Below are positions 36,193-44,023 of a stretch of 64,000 bases of DNA, in pieces. This DNA comes from Holosporales bacterium (GTDB lineage: Bacteria; Pseudomonadota; Alphaproteobacteria; Paracaedibacterales; CANFPP01), in the NCBI GenBank assembly GCA_947449005.1, contig CANFPP010000004.1, forward strand, positions 16,115-80,114. The letters are read 5' to 3'. Position numbers and translations under genes: made by a program. The notes under the pieces were generated by a model. That model worked only from the letters and a program-made list of their open reading frames with translations. It ran no database searches and had not been told where the DNA came from. Every line of letters starts with the position of its first letter. The stretch's first letter is position 1.

Positions 36193-36223
36193 GTGGTTGG
36201 TAAGGATAGTCCTTGCCAACCAC
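36193..36223 (+). terminator. Strong hairpin after porin gene
   Basis: A 14-bp stem with one G-U pair (36193-36206 with 36210-36223; GTGGTTGG arm) and a TAG loop, 12 bp after the porin stop. No T-run follows, so it may stabilise the porin mRNA 3' end or attenuate read-through into the 2TM gene 21 bp beyond. Confidence 0.6.
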
Positions 36224-36244
36224 TAAACTTTGGGGTGTCGTGCT

Positions 36245-36688
36245 ATGGAAAAAGAAAATATTGTTCGCAGGAAAGTGCGTGCGCTGCGAGCTTTTTATAC
36301 AAATCTTGCTATTTACTCAGTTGTTTGTGCTGCGAGTATTTTTGCTTGGCTAATGATGGGCGCAGGTCCATTTTGGCCGATCTGGGTCATTTTTGGATGT
36401 GGTGCAGCAGCAGTGCTTCAGGCGCTAAGTCTTGGCCATTTACCAATGGTTGAGGAAATGCTTCCTTTCTTAAAGCCAGAATGGGAAGAAGCTCAGGTTA
36501 AGCTTTTAATGGCTGAAAAAAATGAAGTGATGAAAGCAGTAGATACTAAGAGCACTGTTGAGCAAAAAACGAGCGCTTCGAAACCAGCTGCTCCAAAAGC
36601 GGCTTCAAAACCGAAAACTCCGAAGAAAGCAGTTTCGACGAAGCCAAAAGCTCCGAAAAAAGAAACTCCTAAAACAGAAGTAAACTAA
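36245..36688 (+). CDS. 2TM-domain small membrane protein with Lys/Pro-rich tail
   Basis: 147 aa from ATG 36245 (an upstream TTG at 36230 is unlikely). It has a basic N-terminus (MEKENIVRRKVRALRAFYTN), two adjacent transmembrane helices (about 17-40 and 47-65) and a conserved short loop. It resembles the 2TM family. The last 45 residues are a KP/AS/TK-rich, disordered, positively charged tail, perhaps contacting nucleic acid or lipid head groups. The function is unknown. It is bounded by hairpins on both sides. Confidence 0.7.
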   Translation: MEKENIVRRKVRALRAFYTNLAIYSVVCAASIFAWLMMGAGPFWPIWVIFGCGAAAVLQALSLGHLPMVEEMLPFLKPEWEEAQVKLLMAEKNEVMKAVDTKSTVEQKTSASKPAAPKAASKPKTPKKAVSTKPKAPKKETPKTEVN

Positions 36689-36697
36689 TCGAAACCA

Positions 36698-36749
36698 CTC
36701 AGTTGTTTTTGAGATCCTGGATGCCTGTGGCACCAGGATAGCAACTGAG
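36698..36749. repeat. Long imperfect hairpin of the ATCCTGG repeat family
   Basis: Outer arms CTCAGTTG/CAACTGAG (36698-36705, 36742-36749) enclose inner arms ATCCTGG/CCAGGAT (36714-36720, 36733-36739) plus TGCC/GGCA near the tip. It starts 10 bp after the 2TM gene stop, so it may double as its terminator. Confidence 0.65.
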
Positions 36750-36997
36750 AGAGTTTTGAACTCATCTCCCTAATTGTATGATTCTCTTCTCCTAAAAATT
36801 AAACGCATTTTCTCTGCTAGATGATAGTCGAATTTCAAGCTTTAGCTTGGCAAATGAGACATTTATAATCTCAACTCGTGATTAGATTTTATACCCACAT
36901 CAACTTCATTTTAATGAAGGAGTGCTTGTCTCGTGATTCAGTCCATTTTCCAGCTGTGTGAGAGCCCCGCGCAGGGCGGGGATCAAGGCTGTTAACT
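36750..36997. other. Non-coding gap with GC hairpin after the antiporter gene
   Basis: With the preceding hairpin this makes a gene-free stretch of about 310 bp. It contains a GC-rich stem CCCCGC/GCGGGG (36965-36970 with 36976-36981), 17 bp beyond the antiporter stop and a plausible terminator. It also holds an AAGCTTTAGCTT-type dyad near 36836, similar to AAGCTTCAGCTT near 3844. I see no ORF of note or RNA gene. Confidence 0.5.
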
Positions 36998-38671
36998 TTA
37001 AGAAGAAGTTTTCTTGCTCAAAAATTTAGATCTAGTGGTTTTTTCCGCAATTTTTTCAGTCTTTGGAAGCTTTACCAGCATGCGGGTTGCTCTTGATTCT
37101 TCCAAATCAATGTCTTGTTGGATTTCTCGTAAGACTTCTTCGTTAATGGTGCCTAATTTATGAAGACGGTGGAGTTGTTTGCGTTTTGCCTTAATCGCAA
37201 TCATTCGGATTTTATTGTCGGCTTTTATGCGTTCTGCACTGTCAATCCAATGTTCACCTTCTGCTGTGTGGTGCTCGACTGTTTGCTCATATTTGCTAAT
37301 TAAGTTAGCAGCAAGCTCTTTATCTAAATCAGAGTGAGTCGTTTCTGCTAGATATTCAATTCGCTTAATGGCTGTCTGTGTGATGCGAATACGAGCGTTA
37401 CGTTCTTCCTGATGATAAGAGCCATCCTCTTCAACTTTTAAATATCGGATGAGATAAGGCAGAGACATTCCTTGCACAACCAGTGTGAACATAATAACGC
37501 AAAAACTTAGGAATATAATCATGTCACGACCTGGAAATGGTGCCCCATGAAGCATTAGAGGGATAGATAAGGCTGCTGCTAAAGTGACGGTGCCTCGCAT
37601 TCCTGACCAGCCAATAACTAAAACATGTTGCCATCTTGGAAAGCCTTCCTTTATGCGAATACGCTTAAAAATAAGATGAGGGAGGTATGCTCCGATAAAG
37701 ACGAAAAAGATGCGCATAGAAATAACGAGTCCACAAATAACACTTGCGTAAAAGGCTAATTGTTTAGGAGATTCATGCGAAAGACCTGATAAAACTTCTG
37801 GTAACTGCAAGCCTAGTAAAATAAAGGCTAAGCCGTTTAATAGGAATAAAACCATTTGCCAAACTGCAGAGGCTTGTATTCTGGTTTCTACCGTCATTTC
37901 TTCTGTGTCGCGCCAGCCTGAATATAATCCTGCGGCAACAACTGATAATATGCCAGAAACACCCAGATGCTCTGCTAATAAATAGGCTGCAAAGGGTGTT
38001 AACAAAGATATGGTGACCTCTATTAAGGGATCGGTACCATCATTGTGCGATATTTTACGCCTGGTGTTCGCGATAAACCATGCTAGGGCCACACCGATAC
38101 TAAGACCGCCTATAGAAAGAAGGAGAAAGTTTAACTCAATGCTGGAGAGAGAAAATGTGCCTGTGGTGGCAGCTAAAAGAGCAAACTTAAAGGCGACTAA
38201 GCCTGTTGCATCATTAATAAGGCTTTCACCTTTTAGAATGGTTGTTAATTTTGTTGGGGCACGTAGTCTTTCTGTAATAGAAGAAATTGCCATTGCATCT
38301 GTTGGTGAAATGATAGCACCAAGGGCAAACGCTAAAGGTAGCGATACTCCAGGTATCAGGTAGTGAACGGTAAAGCCAATGGTTAATATTGTTATGAAAA
38401 CCAGAACGAGCGCTAGCAATAGGATTGGCCGCCGCAATTCAAGGAGCTCGCGTTTAGGGATCACCCAGCCATCAGAAAATAGTAGGGGAGGAAGAAATAA
38501 GAGAAAAAAGACACCTGGGTCTAGCTTAATTGGCGGAATGCCTGGAATTAAGTTTATGCCAAGTCCACCAAAAACTAATAATATTGGTAAGGGGACAGGA
38601 ATTCGGCGTTCAATAATGCCGAGCGCTACGACTGCAAGCAGTAATCCGAGTGTTAGGTGGACAATTTCCAT
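36998..38671 (-). CDS. CPA1-family Na+/H+ (monovalent cation/proton) antiporter
   Basis: A 557-aa inner-membrane exchanger with about 12-13 helices in the first 410 residues. CPA1 hallmarks are FLLFLPPLLFSDGW, GAIISPTDAMAIS and the ion-binding Asn-Asp in GESLINDATGLVAF, plus WSGMRGTVTLAAALS. The last 150 residues are a charged cytosolic regulatory tail with coiled-coil character. The closest named types are NhaP/YjcE-like. It is monocistronic. It likely contributes to pH and sodium homeostasis. Confidence 0.93.
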   Translation of the reverse strand: MEIVHLTLGLLLAVVALGIIERRIPVPLPILLVFGGLGINLIPGIPPIKLDPGVFFLLFLPPLLFSDGWVIPKRELLELRRPILLLALVLVFITILTIGFTVHYLIPGVSLPLAFALGAIISPTDAMAISSITERLRAPTKLTTILKGESLINDATGLVAFKFALLAATTGTFSLSSIELNFLLLSIGGLSIGVALAWFIANTRRKISHNDGTDPLIEVTISLLTPFAAYLLAEHLGVSGILSVVAAGLYSGWRDTEEMTVETRIQASAVWQMVLFLLNGLAFILLGLQLPEVLSGLSHESPKQLAFYASVICGLVISMRIFFVFIGAYLPHLIFKRIRIKEGFPRWQHVLVIGWSGMRGTVTLAAALSIPLMLHGAPFPGRDMIIFLSFCVIMFTLVVQGMSLPYLIRYLKVEEDGSYHQEERNARIRITQTAIKRIEYLAETTHSDLDKELAANLISKYEQTVEHHTAEGEHWIDSAERIKADNKIRMIAIKAKRKQLHRLHKLGTINEEVLREIQQDIDLEESRATRMLVKLPKTEKIAEKTTRSKFLSKKTSS

Positions 38672-38771
38672 TAATTTTTTGCCTTCAAAGTATGTATTTT
38701 TAAATTATAAACAAAATTTTGTAAAAAGTACTGGACGAATTAAAAGAAAACGGTAATATTATATTTGTGCA

Positions 38772-38847
38772 GCCGGATTAGCTCAGCTGGTAGAGCAACT
38801 GATTTGTAATCAGTAGGTCAGGAGTTCGAATCCTCTATCCGGCACCA
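38772..38847 (+). tRNA. tRNA-Thr (anticodon TGT)
   Basis: A 76-nt cloverleaf: acceptor GCCGGAT with ATCCGGC, D arm AGCTCAGCTGGTAGAGC, anticodon stem ACTGA/TCAGT enclosing loop TTTGTAA (TGT), T loop GTTCGAATC, and encoded CCA at 38845-38847. It reads ACA and related Thr codons. Confidence 0.97.
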
Positions 38848-38869
38848 CTTTTTTCTTAAGTGTTTTTTT
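38846..38869 (+). terminator. Terminator of tRNA-Thr
   Basis: A CACTT/AAGTG stem (38846-38850 with 38858-38862) is followed directly by seven T (38863-38869). It abuts the mature tRNA 3' end. Confidence 0.7.
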
Positions 38870-38930
38870 ATAGATCAAGTACGTAAAGATTTCTCAATCT
38901 TTCCTTTTTTAAATTTCGTAGATGTTAAGG

Positions 38931-39080
38931 TTAGTGAGAGGAATATGCTTCTTCTGCGTCTGCGTGCAAAAGAGCTGCCGCCATTATTTCTTGTGCTTCA
39001 AAAATCTGCATTTCTCTTGCAAACTGCTCTTGATTGACAAGATTAATGACATTTGATTCTTGCATGACGCTTTCTTTCAT
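38931..39080 (-). CDS. Putative 49-aa protein in the tRNA-Thr / luxR gap
   Basis: The ATG at 39080 (complement) opens a 49-codon frame, MKESVMQESNVINLVNQEQF through to DAEEAYSSH and TAA. The amphipathic, Ala/Glu-rich helical pattern and clean frame suggest a real small protein. Only a weak AAGAAA precedes the start. It is divergent from luxR, so the two could share the 39081-39235 control region. The rest of 38870-38930 holds nothing I can identify. No known family. Confidence 0.4.
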   Translation of the reverse strand: MKESVMQESNVINLVNQEQFAREMQIFEAQEIMAAALLHADAEEAYSSH

Positions 39081-39235
39081 TTTCTTGAGATAGAATTAGA
39101 TATTCCGATGCAAAGTTAAGATAAATACTAAGCATTTTCTTAAAATTAGCGTCTTGTTATCTATATTAATTAAAGATATTATCGCCGTCAAGTCTATGCT
39201 GCGTATTAAAAAATAACTTTTGAGTGTTTATCAAC

Positions 39236-40021
39236 ATGATAGATAATAATAGACACATTGAGCAAATGCTTGAAGGCTTGTGGGAAAGCTGTAATTTAGC
39301 CGAGCTCAACGGACGTCTTAAAGAAATTTATGAATTTTTTGATGCAGAGAAGTTTTCTGTTGTGACTTATTTTGATATTGAAAAATCCAAAAAGGGTTTT
39401 GATTTTTTTGAAACGTACCCTTCAGAATGGGTAAATCATTATATTGAAAACCAATATCATCTACATGATCCTATATTGTCTTGGGGGAAAATTTGTTTGC
39501 CTTTTCATTGGAAGGGCAGTGAGAAAAAAGATTTAACTCCAATTCAAAAGTGTTTATTTTCAGAGGCGCACGATTTTGGTATTAATGAAGGGGTCACCCT
39601 ATCACTACATCCTTCTCCTCGTGAACAAACCTTTATTACGGTTTTAAATATTGATAAACTTCGCCCTGTGATGCTTCATGCAGTATCGTTAGCATCTCAA
39701 TTTTACTTGCATATTAAGCAAAAAATTGATGCAATATATTTGATAAGCTCTCTCACCACTCGTGAACGTGAGGTTATATATTTAAAAGCGCAAGGGACAT
39801 CTTCGCGGCGCGTGGCAGAGATCCTTTCAATTTCTGAACCAACTGTTGTGTTTCACTTAAAAAACGCTAGAAGAAAATTAAATGTTTCAACAAGTGAAGA
39901 GGTTCTATTCATTGTTGGCTTAGCTTTAGGGAAAAGTAGCCAGCCTAATAATTATAAAGATTCTTTGCATTATCATAATAATTATTATGAGATGGCGATG
40001 ATAAGCTTACGTGGTTTATAG
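39236..40021 (+). CDS. LuxR-family acyl-homoserine-lactone-responsive regulator
   Basis: Quorum-sensing transcription factor. ATG 39236 is preferred over GTG 39224. Residues about 15-170 are an autoinducer-binding domain with the expected aromatic/Asp residues (VVTYFD; SEWVNHYIENQYHLHDPIL, where the W, Y, D set contacts the lactone). Residues about 185-245 are the LuxR HTH (LTTREREVIYLKAQGTSSRRVAEIL, SEPTVVFHLKNARRKL). It is convergent with, and overlaps by 77 bp, the AHL synthase gene, whose signal it presumably senses. Confidence 0.92.
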   Translation: MIDNNRHIEQMLEGLWESCNLAELNGRLKEIYEFFDAEKFSVVTYFDIEKSKKGFDFFETYPSEWVNHYIENQYHLHDPILSWGKICLPFHWKGSEKKDLTPIQKCLFSEAHDFGINEGVTLSLHPSPREQTFITVLNIDKLRPVMLHAVSLASQFYLHIKQKIDAIYLISSLTTREREVIYLKAQGTSSRRVAEILSISEPTVVFHLKNARRKLNVSTSEEVLFIVGLALGKSSQPNNYKDSLHYHNNYYEMAMISLRGL

Positions 40022-40676
40022 AGGATAAAATGTTTTGAGCAGAAATAGAAAATGAATGTTTATGGTATAAAAGCGGCTTAGAAGGATCATACGATATTCT
40101 TTTTAACAATTTTTTATAAGTGTAATGAAGTGGTGTATATCCAACTACTGTTAGTTGCGCTCCATTAACATTCCTATCCGTAATTAATGCTCCGATTATA
40201 TTGTATGTACTGTATAGTTTTGCAATACTTGGAAATGAAATTCCAAGGAAAAGTTCTATCTTTTCTAGATTTAATCCAAAATGCATTGCAGCTGCAAAGA
40301 TACTTGCCGATATATGGCTCGCAGTCTTGATAGTATAAGTTTCATCAAAATTATAGTCAACAGCGACTCTACTGGTCTCCCAATAGCCCTGATATTTAAA
40401 ATCTTTGAGATCTGGTAGCATGAATTTAAACGGACCATCAAACATACAGGGATTTGTCATTTCAATAAGGCGAATGCACCCTCTTACGACACCTTGTTCA
40501 TCTTTGTAGATTATATAATGAGCATGCTTCTCATCGTATTCGTCTTTCTCCATGCCATTAACGCTCGTAACATCCCACTTGAGCTTTTCATAAAAAACTT
40601 TGTGACGGAGGCGATACATATCATCAAGATCTTGCCTGTGAAACTCATAATTACTTGGATCAATTAGGATTAACAT
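39945..40676 (-). CDS. Acyl-homoserine-lactone synthase (LuxI family)
   Basis: Makes N-acyl-homoserine lactone from S-adenosylmethionine and acyl-ACP. ATG 40676 is chosen because GGAGAGAAAG precedes it. The invariant LuxI residues are present: Arg, Phe and Trp in YRLRHKVFYEKLKWDV, the Asp/Glu cluster EKDEYD, Arg in GCIRLIE, and Glu-x-x-Arg in YWETSRVAVD. At 243 aa it is slightly long for LuxI (about 200-220). The C-terminus ends in SHNNYYDNAKNLYNY inside the luxR 3' overlap. The signal structure cannot be read from sequence. Confidence 0.92.
   Translation of the reverse strand: MLILIDPSNYEFHRQDLDDMYRLRHKVFYEKLKWDVTSVNGMEKDEYDEKHAHYIIYKDEQGVVRGCIRLIEMTNPCMFDGPFKFMLPDLKDFKYQGYWETSRVAVDYNFDETYTIKTASHISASIFAAAMHFGLNLEKIELFLGISFPSIAKLYSTYNIIGALITDRNVNGAQLTVVGYTPLHYTYKKLLKRISYDPSKPLLYHKHSFSISAQNILSSINHVSLSSPSHNNYYDNAKNLYNY
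39973..39990. repeat. 18-bp perfect palindrome inside the luxR/luxI 3' overlap
   Basis: TCATAATAATTATTATGA is its own reverse complement and is coding on both strands. It makes both proteins carry HNNYY near their C-termini. It lies where two convergent transcripts collide. Confidence 0.75.
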
Positions 40677-40739
40677 TTGCTTTCTCTCCATAAATTGCAT
40701 TGTCTGAAATGGATATTTGTGCGAAATGAATAAATTCAA

Positions 40740-40989
40740 GTGTTTCTGATAAATTTATTTTATAATTATTTTATGTTTATATATTAAATTGTTAGGTTTA
40801 ATATATTGGGAGATATATCTCATATAATTCTTAAGTTCTAGGCGAAACTTTTTTAAGTTTCCGCAATTTTAGAAGAGGTCATTTTATTACAGCTGGCTTT
40901 GTGACAAGAGATCGTCTAGTATCTGGCAAGCGTGTGTCGGATGTGTTTGTAAATTAAGCCATACGATTTTTTGAGAAAGGCCTTGGCCA
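40740..40989. promoter_or_regulatory. Control region upstream of luxI with two dyads
   Basis: Contains a perfect 12-bp palindrome GAGATATATCTC (40810-40821), about 134 bp before the luxI start. An inverted repeat GAAACTT/AAGTTTC (40844-40850, 40855-40861) follows. Either could be a regulator site, but neither matches a canonical lux box. The rest is AT-rich without coding potential. Confidence 0.35.
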
Positions 40990-41310
40990 GTGGATTATAT
41001 GATTTATATTGGTGCTTCTATAGCAGAGCTCTTAGGATGTTTTGCTTTTTGGGGCTGGGCCCGAAATGGAATGAGCCCTCTCTATCTTATTCCTGGTGTA
41101 TTTTTCCTTTGCCTTTTTGCCTATATTCTAACTTTTGTTGAAACAGAGTTCGCTGGTCGTACGTATGCAATTTATTGCGGTATTTTTATTGGTGCATCAC
41201 TCTTATGGATGTGGGTTATCGAGGGAAATATTCCTGATAAATGGGACCTTATCGGTACATGTGTCTCCATAGTTGGTGCGATTATTATTCTTGCTGGACC
41301 TAGAACGTAA
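40990..41310 (+). CDS. YnfA / UPF0060 family small membrane protein
   Basis: 106 aa with four transmembrane helices, of the drug/metabolite transporter type. Family signatures are GCFAFWGWAR, the central FAGRTYAIYCGIFIGASLLWMW, and the C-terminal PDKWDLIGTCVSIVGAIIIL. Some relatives act as small multidrug-resistance-like exporters, but the function here is undetermined. The start is GTG 40990 or ATG 40999. Confidence 0.88.
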   Translation: MDYMIYIGASIAELLGCFAFWGWARNGMSPLYLIPGVFFLCLFAYILTFVETEFAGRTYAIYCGIFIGASLLWMWVIEGNIPDKWDLIGTCVSIVGAIIILAGPRT

Positions 41311-41393
41311 ATATTTCTTGAAGATTTTTCTGGTTTTTTTGCTCAGAAAATTCTAATGCTAGATATTAAGGTTTAGCACAAAAAGGAATAGGG

Positions 41394-41816
41394 ATGACAC
41401 AATCACCAAGCTCACTTCAATCAATATCTGGGTATAGTCCTCTAAACGATTCTGAATATATGTCGCCTGAAATGGTCCGATATTTTAAGGATAAGCTTAA
41501 TGCTATGCACAAAGAAGTTCTCGCAAAAGAAAAGGCAATTGCTCAAAATTTGCTAGAGGACACTTGTAGAGAGCCTGATCCTTTAGATCGTAGTGTCACA
41601 GAAGAGCTCTGCAATACTGATCTGACCTTGCAAGAGCATGAAGATCATTTGCGCCGAGAAATTGAAGAAGCACTACAGCGACTGGACGATGATAGCTACG
41701 GGTATTGTGAGGCTACTGATGAGCCAATCGGAGTAAGAAGGTTAGACGTTATGCCAACGGCGCGCTATTGCCTGGCTGTTCAAGAAAAGAAAGAAGCTGA
41801 AACATTAACGAGATAA
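41394..41816 (+). CDS. dksA: DksA/TraR-family RNA polymerase-binding regulator
   Basis: Partner of ppGpp in control of stable-RNA and stress promoters. A coiled-coil region with acidic tip residues (about 55-105; REPDPLDRSVTEE) is followed by DDDSYGYCEATDEPIG and TARYCLAVQE. Only two cysteines (YGYC, ARYC) of the four zinc ligands are present. This Cys-poor form is frequent in alphaproteobacteria. 140 aa is typical. The 3' end overlaps a convergent solo HTH gene by 37 bp. Confidence 0.9.
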   Translation: MTQSPSSLQSISGYSPLNDSEYMSPEMVRYFKDKLNAMHKEVLAKEKAIAQNLLEDTCREPDPLDRSVTEELCNTDLTLQEHEDHLRREIEEALQRLDDDSYGYCEATDEPIGVRRLDVMPTARYCLAVQEKKEAETLTR

Positions 41817-41998
41817 TGTTTTTGAATGTAATCGTTGTAATAAAGATTTTGTTTCGTTCTGATGTTTTTTAAATGAAACGCGATTGCACTTTCAGAAGTT
41901 TCAAGTTTACTTGCAATGTTTCTAATTGAGAGATTTTGTTTCTTTAGTGTAAGAATTGTTCGCTCTCTTTGTGTTAAAATCATATGCATGCGGTTCAC
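41780..41998 (-). CDS. Solo LuxR-type (GerE) HTH protein
   Basis: 72 aa from a GTG at 41998 (ATG at 41989 or 41983 also fit). Nearly the whole protein is a LuxR/GerE HTH: LTQRERTILTLKKQNLSIRNIASKLE, then ESAIAFHLKNIRTK. There is no sensor domain, so it may be a stand-alone DNA-binding protein, an interfering partner of the nearby LuxR (39236-40021), or a remnant. It overlaps the convergent dksA 3' end by 37 bp. The recognition helix SESAIAFHLKN resembles SEPTVVFHLKN of the nearby LuxR. Confidence 0.75.
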   Translation of the reverse strand: MNRMHMILTQRERTILTLKKQNLSIRNIASKLETSESAIAFHLKNIRTKQNLYYNDYIQKHYLVNVSASFFS

Positions 41999-42153
41999 TT
42001 TATTGATTGGTATATTAATAAGTGTATAAAAGCTTAAAAACGCACAAGAAATCTAGCTATCAAATTTTAGAGGAAGTTTAATAAATAATTTGACATTGTC
42101 ATGAGAAGAGAGGAAAAAAGGCTTATATAGAATAGCTTAGGGTTTTGTTAATC

Positions 42154-43428
42154 ATGACTCAGAAAAATCTGACAAAGCTACAACGAGAGTCAGTTGCTCT
42201 CATTCTTATTGGTAATTTTCTCGAATACTTTGATCTCATGCTCTATGTCCATATGGCCATAGTGTTAAATGATCTCTTTTTTCCAACAAGTGATCCATAT
42301 ACAGCTTCACTTCTTGCAGCTACTACTTTTTCTATGACATATTTGCTACGGCCTCTTGGGGCCTTGATCTTTGGTTATTTCGGAGATACCTGGGGACGTA
42401 AGTCTTTGGTAATTATTTCAACAACGATAATGGCCTTTTCTTCATTTGTTATAGCTTCTCTGCCTACCTATACTAAAATAGGAATAATGGCCCCGATTGT
42501 TCTAACCCTTTGCCGTATGCTTCAAGGATTTTCTTCAGTTGGAGAAATCACCGGTGCTCATATCTATGTAACTGAAATTACATCACCTCCCAGGTCTTAC
42601 TTTTATGTAAGCCTTGTTGATATATGTTCAGATCTAGGAGGATTTTTTGCATTATTAGTCGCTTCTATCTTCTTATTAATTGATCCGGAAAATGGCTGGC
42701 GATGGGCTTTTTATATGGGGTCTGGCATTGCTGTAATTGGTTCAATTGCCAGAACTCGATTGAGGGAGACACCTGAATTTATTCAAGCGATTCAAAAGAA
42801 AAAGCTCAACCATGTAGACCCTGCCACGAATACTGTAAACATAAAAAAATATAGAAGAAATTTTCTTTCTTATATAGGTATGGAATGTTTGTTTCCATTA
42901 GCTTTTTATATTTGCTTTATCTATATGGGAAATATTTTAAAGACAAAATATGATTATACAACTGGTCAGGTGATTTATAATAATCTTTTGGTAACGACAG
43001 TAGGGATTGTTTTTGCGTTCGCCCAGGCACGTTTGGCGCTGCGAATTTATCCTCTTGTTATTATGAAATATCGTTCTATTTGCCTGTTAGTTTTCTTAAT
43101 TTTCTTTCCTTATATTATGAATCATGCAACGTGTGCATGGTGTGTGTTCACGGCGCAATGTTTTCTTGTGGTTTTGGGTAATGATAGTATTCCTGCTTAT
43201 GCAATCTTAGTGCGTGGTTTTCCAACGCTTAAGCGATATACCCAAGCCGGGCTCGCTTTTTCTCTTTCAAGAGCTGTCATGTATCCAGTAACTGCTCATG
43301 GATGCTTTTTTATAGGAGAGTGGTTGGGCTTTGAAGGAATAGCTGTTATTCTTGCTGTGTTTGCGATTGTTTCTCTAATCTCAATTCGCTCATTTATCCC
43401 TGAATCAGAAGGTGAAGAAGTAGCATAA
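42154..43428 (+). CDS. MFS transporter, ProP/metabolite:H+ symporter type
   Basis: 424 aa from ATG 42154. It has twelve helices. The MHS-family signatures include NFLEYFDLMLYVHMA, LLRPLGALIFGYFGDTWGRKS, and RMLQGFSSVGEITGAHIYVTEI. C-terminal helices are intact. ProP-like porters take up osmolytes or dicarboxylates; the substrate here is unknown. TGACA-T-TGTCA at about 42093-42103, upstream, may be an operator. Confidence 0.87.
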   Translation: MTQKNLTKLQRESVALILIGNFLEYFDLMLYVHMAIVLNDLFFPTSDPYTASLLAATTFSMTYLLRPLGALIFGYFGDTWGRKSLVIISTTIMAFSSFVIASLPTYTKIGIMAPIVLTLCRMLQGFSSVGEITGAHIYVTEITSPPRSYFYVSLVDICSDLGGFFALLVASIFLLIDPENGWRWAFYMGSGIAVIGSIARTRLRETPEFIQAIQKKKLNHVDPATNTVNIKKYRRNFLSYIGMECLFPLAFYICFIYMGNILKTKYDYTTGQVIYNNLLVTTVGIVFAFAQARLALRIYPLVIMKYRSICLLVFLIFFPYIMNHATCAWCVFTAQCFLVVLGNDSIPAYAILVRGFPTLKRYTQAGLAFSLSRAVMYPVTAHGCFFIGEWLGFEGIAVILAVFAIVSLISIRSFIPESEGEEVA

Positions 43429-43529
43429 TTTTTAAAGATAAAAACTCAGCTTTTGGCAGAGAAGAGTTTTGTCATGCAATAGGTATTGTTTGCTGACATA
43501 GGGAAATTGGGGCTCTATACTCTTAATCT

Positions 43530-43814
43530 TTAACCACCATTTACGGCTTCTTTAAGTAATTTTCCTGCTTTAAAGACAGGGCGTTTTGACGCTTTAATTT
43601 GAATTTTCTCTCTCGTTCTTGGGTTAAAACCTTCTCTGGCAGGACTCTTTAAAAGAGAAAAGCTACCAAAGCCTACGAACCTGGCTTCTTGTCCTTGAGC
43701 TAATGCATTTGAAATACCAGCAAATACAGCTTCAATCGCTTTTTGAGCATCTGCTTTTGTCAAGGTTGCATGTTGGCTCACATACGATATGAGCTCTGGC
43801 TTGCTAAGAGTCAT
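43530..43814 (-). CDS. hup: HU/IHF-family DNA-binding protein
   Basis: 94 aa from ATG 43814, chosen because AAGGA lies about 10 nt upstream; an upstream in-frame start at 43871 would add a non-homologous extension. It has the helical dimerisation domain (MTLSKPELISYVSQHATLTKADAQKAIEAV, cited here in part), FVGFGSF, and the beta-arm with SPAREGFNPRTREKIQI followed by PVFKAGKLLKEAVN. The Pro in GFNPRT intercalates into bent DNA. More like HU than IHF. Confidence 0.93.
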   Translation of the reverse strand: MTLSKPELISYVSQHATLTKADAQKAIEAVFAGISNALAQGQEARFVGFGSFSLLKSPAREGFNPRTREKIQIKASKRPVFKAGKLLKEAVNGG

Positions 43815-43950
43815 GGGGTCTTGTTCCTTAATTAGTGAAATTAATACTCCTTCTATAAAACATCCAGCCATTCGTCTGCAATTAGAAAAAACTGGCAGTT
43901 TTCTTATTGTTTTCAGGATAGTACAGATGTAAACAAGAGTCAGGGTTGTT

Positions 43951-43988
43951 TTTAGATTTCTCGGCAGGGGGCTCCCTTGAAATCTAAA
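43951..43988. terminator. Hairpin between NUDIX and HU genes
   Basis: TTTAGATTTC (43951-43960) pairs perfectly with GAAATCTAAA (43979-43988), with extra pairing possible in the GC-rich loop. It lies 35 bp past the NUDIX gene stop. The T-run is on the opposite side (+ strand), so its direction of action is unclear. Confidence 0.5.
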
Positions 43989-44023
43989 AATGGCCTTTTT
44001 TTAATCACCCTAATTGGACTAAC

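Noticed and set aside
38010..38756. Two plus-strand open frames opposite the antiporter gene
   Set aside because: They are antisense shadows: Arg/Ser-rich, without start signals or domains.
40810..40821. Calling GAGATATATCTC a lux box
   Set aside because: It is a 12-bp palindrome of different sequence and spacing from known 18-20-bp lux boxes, so I left it as an unassigned dyad.
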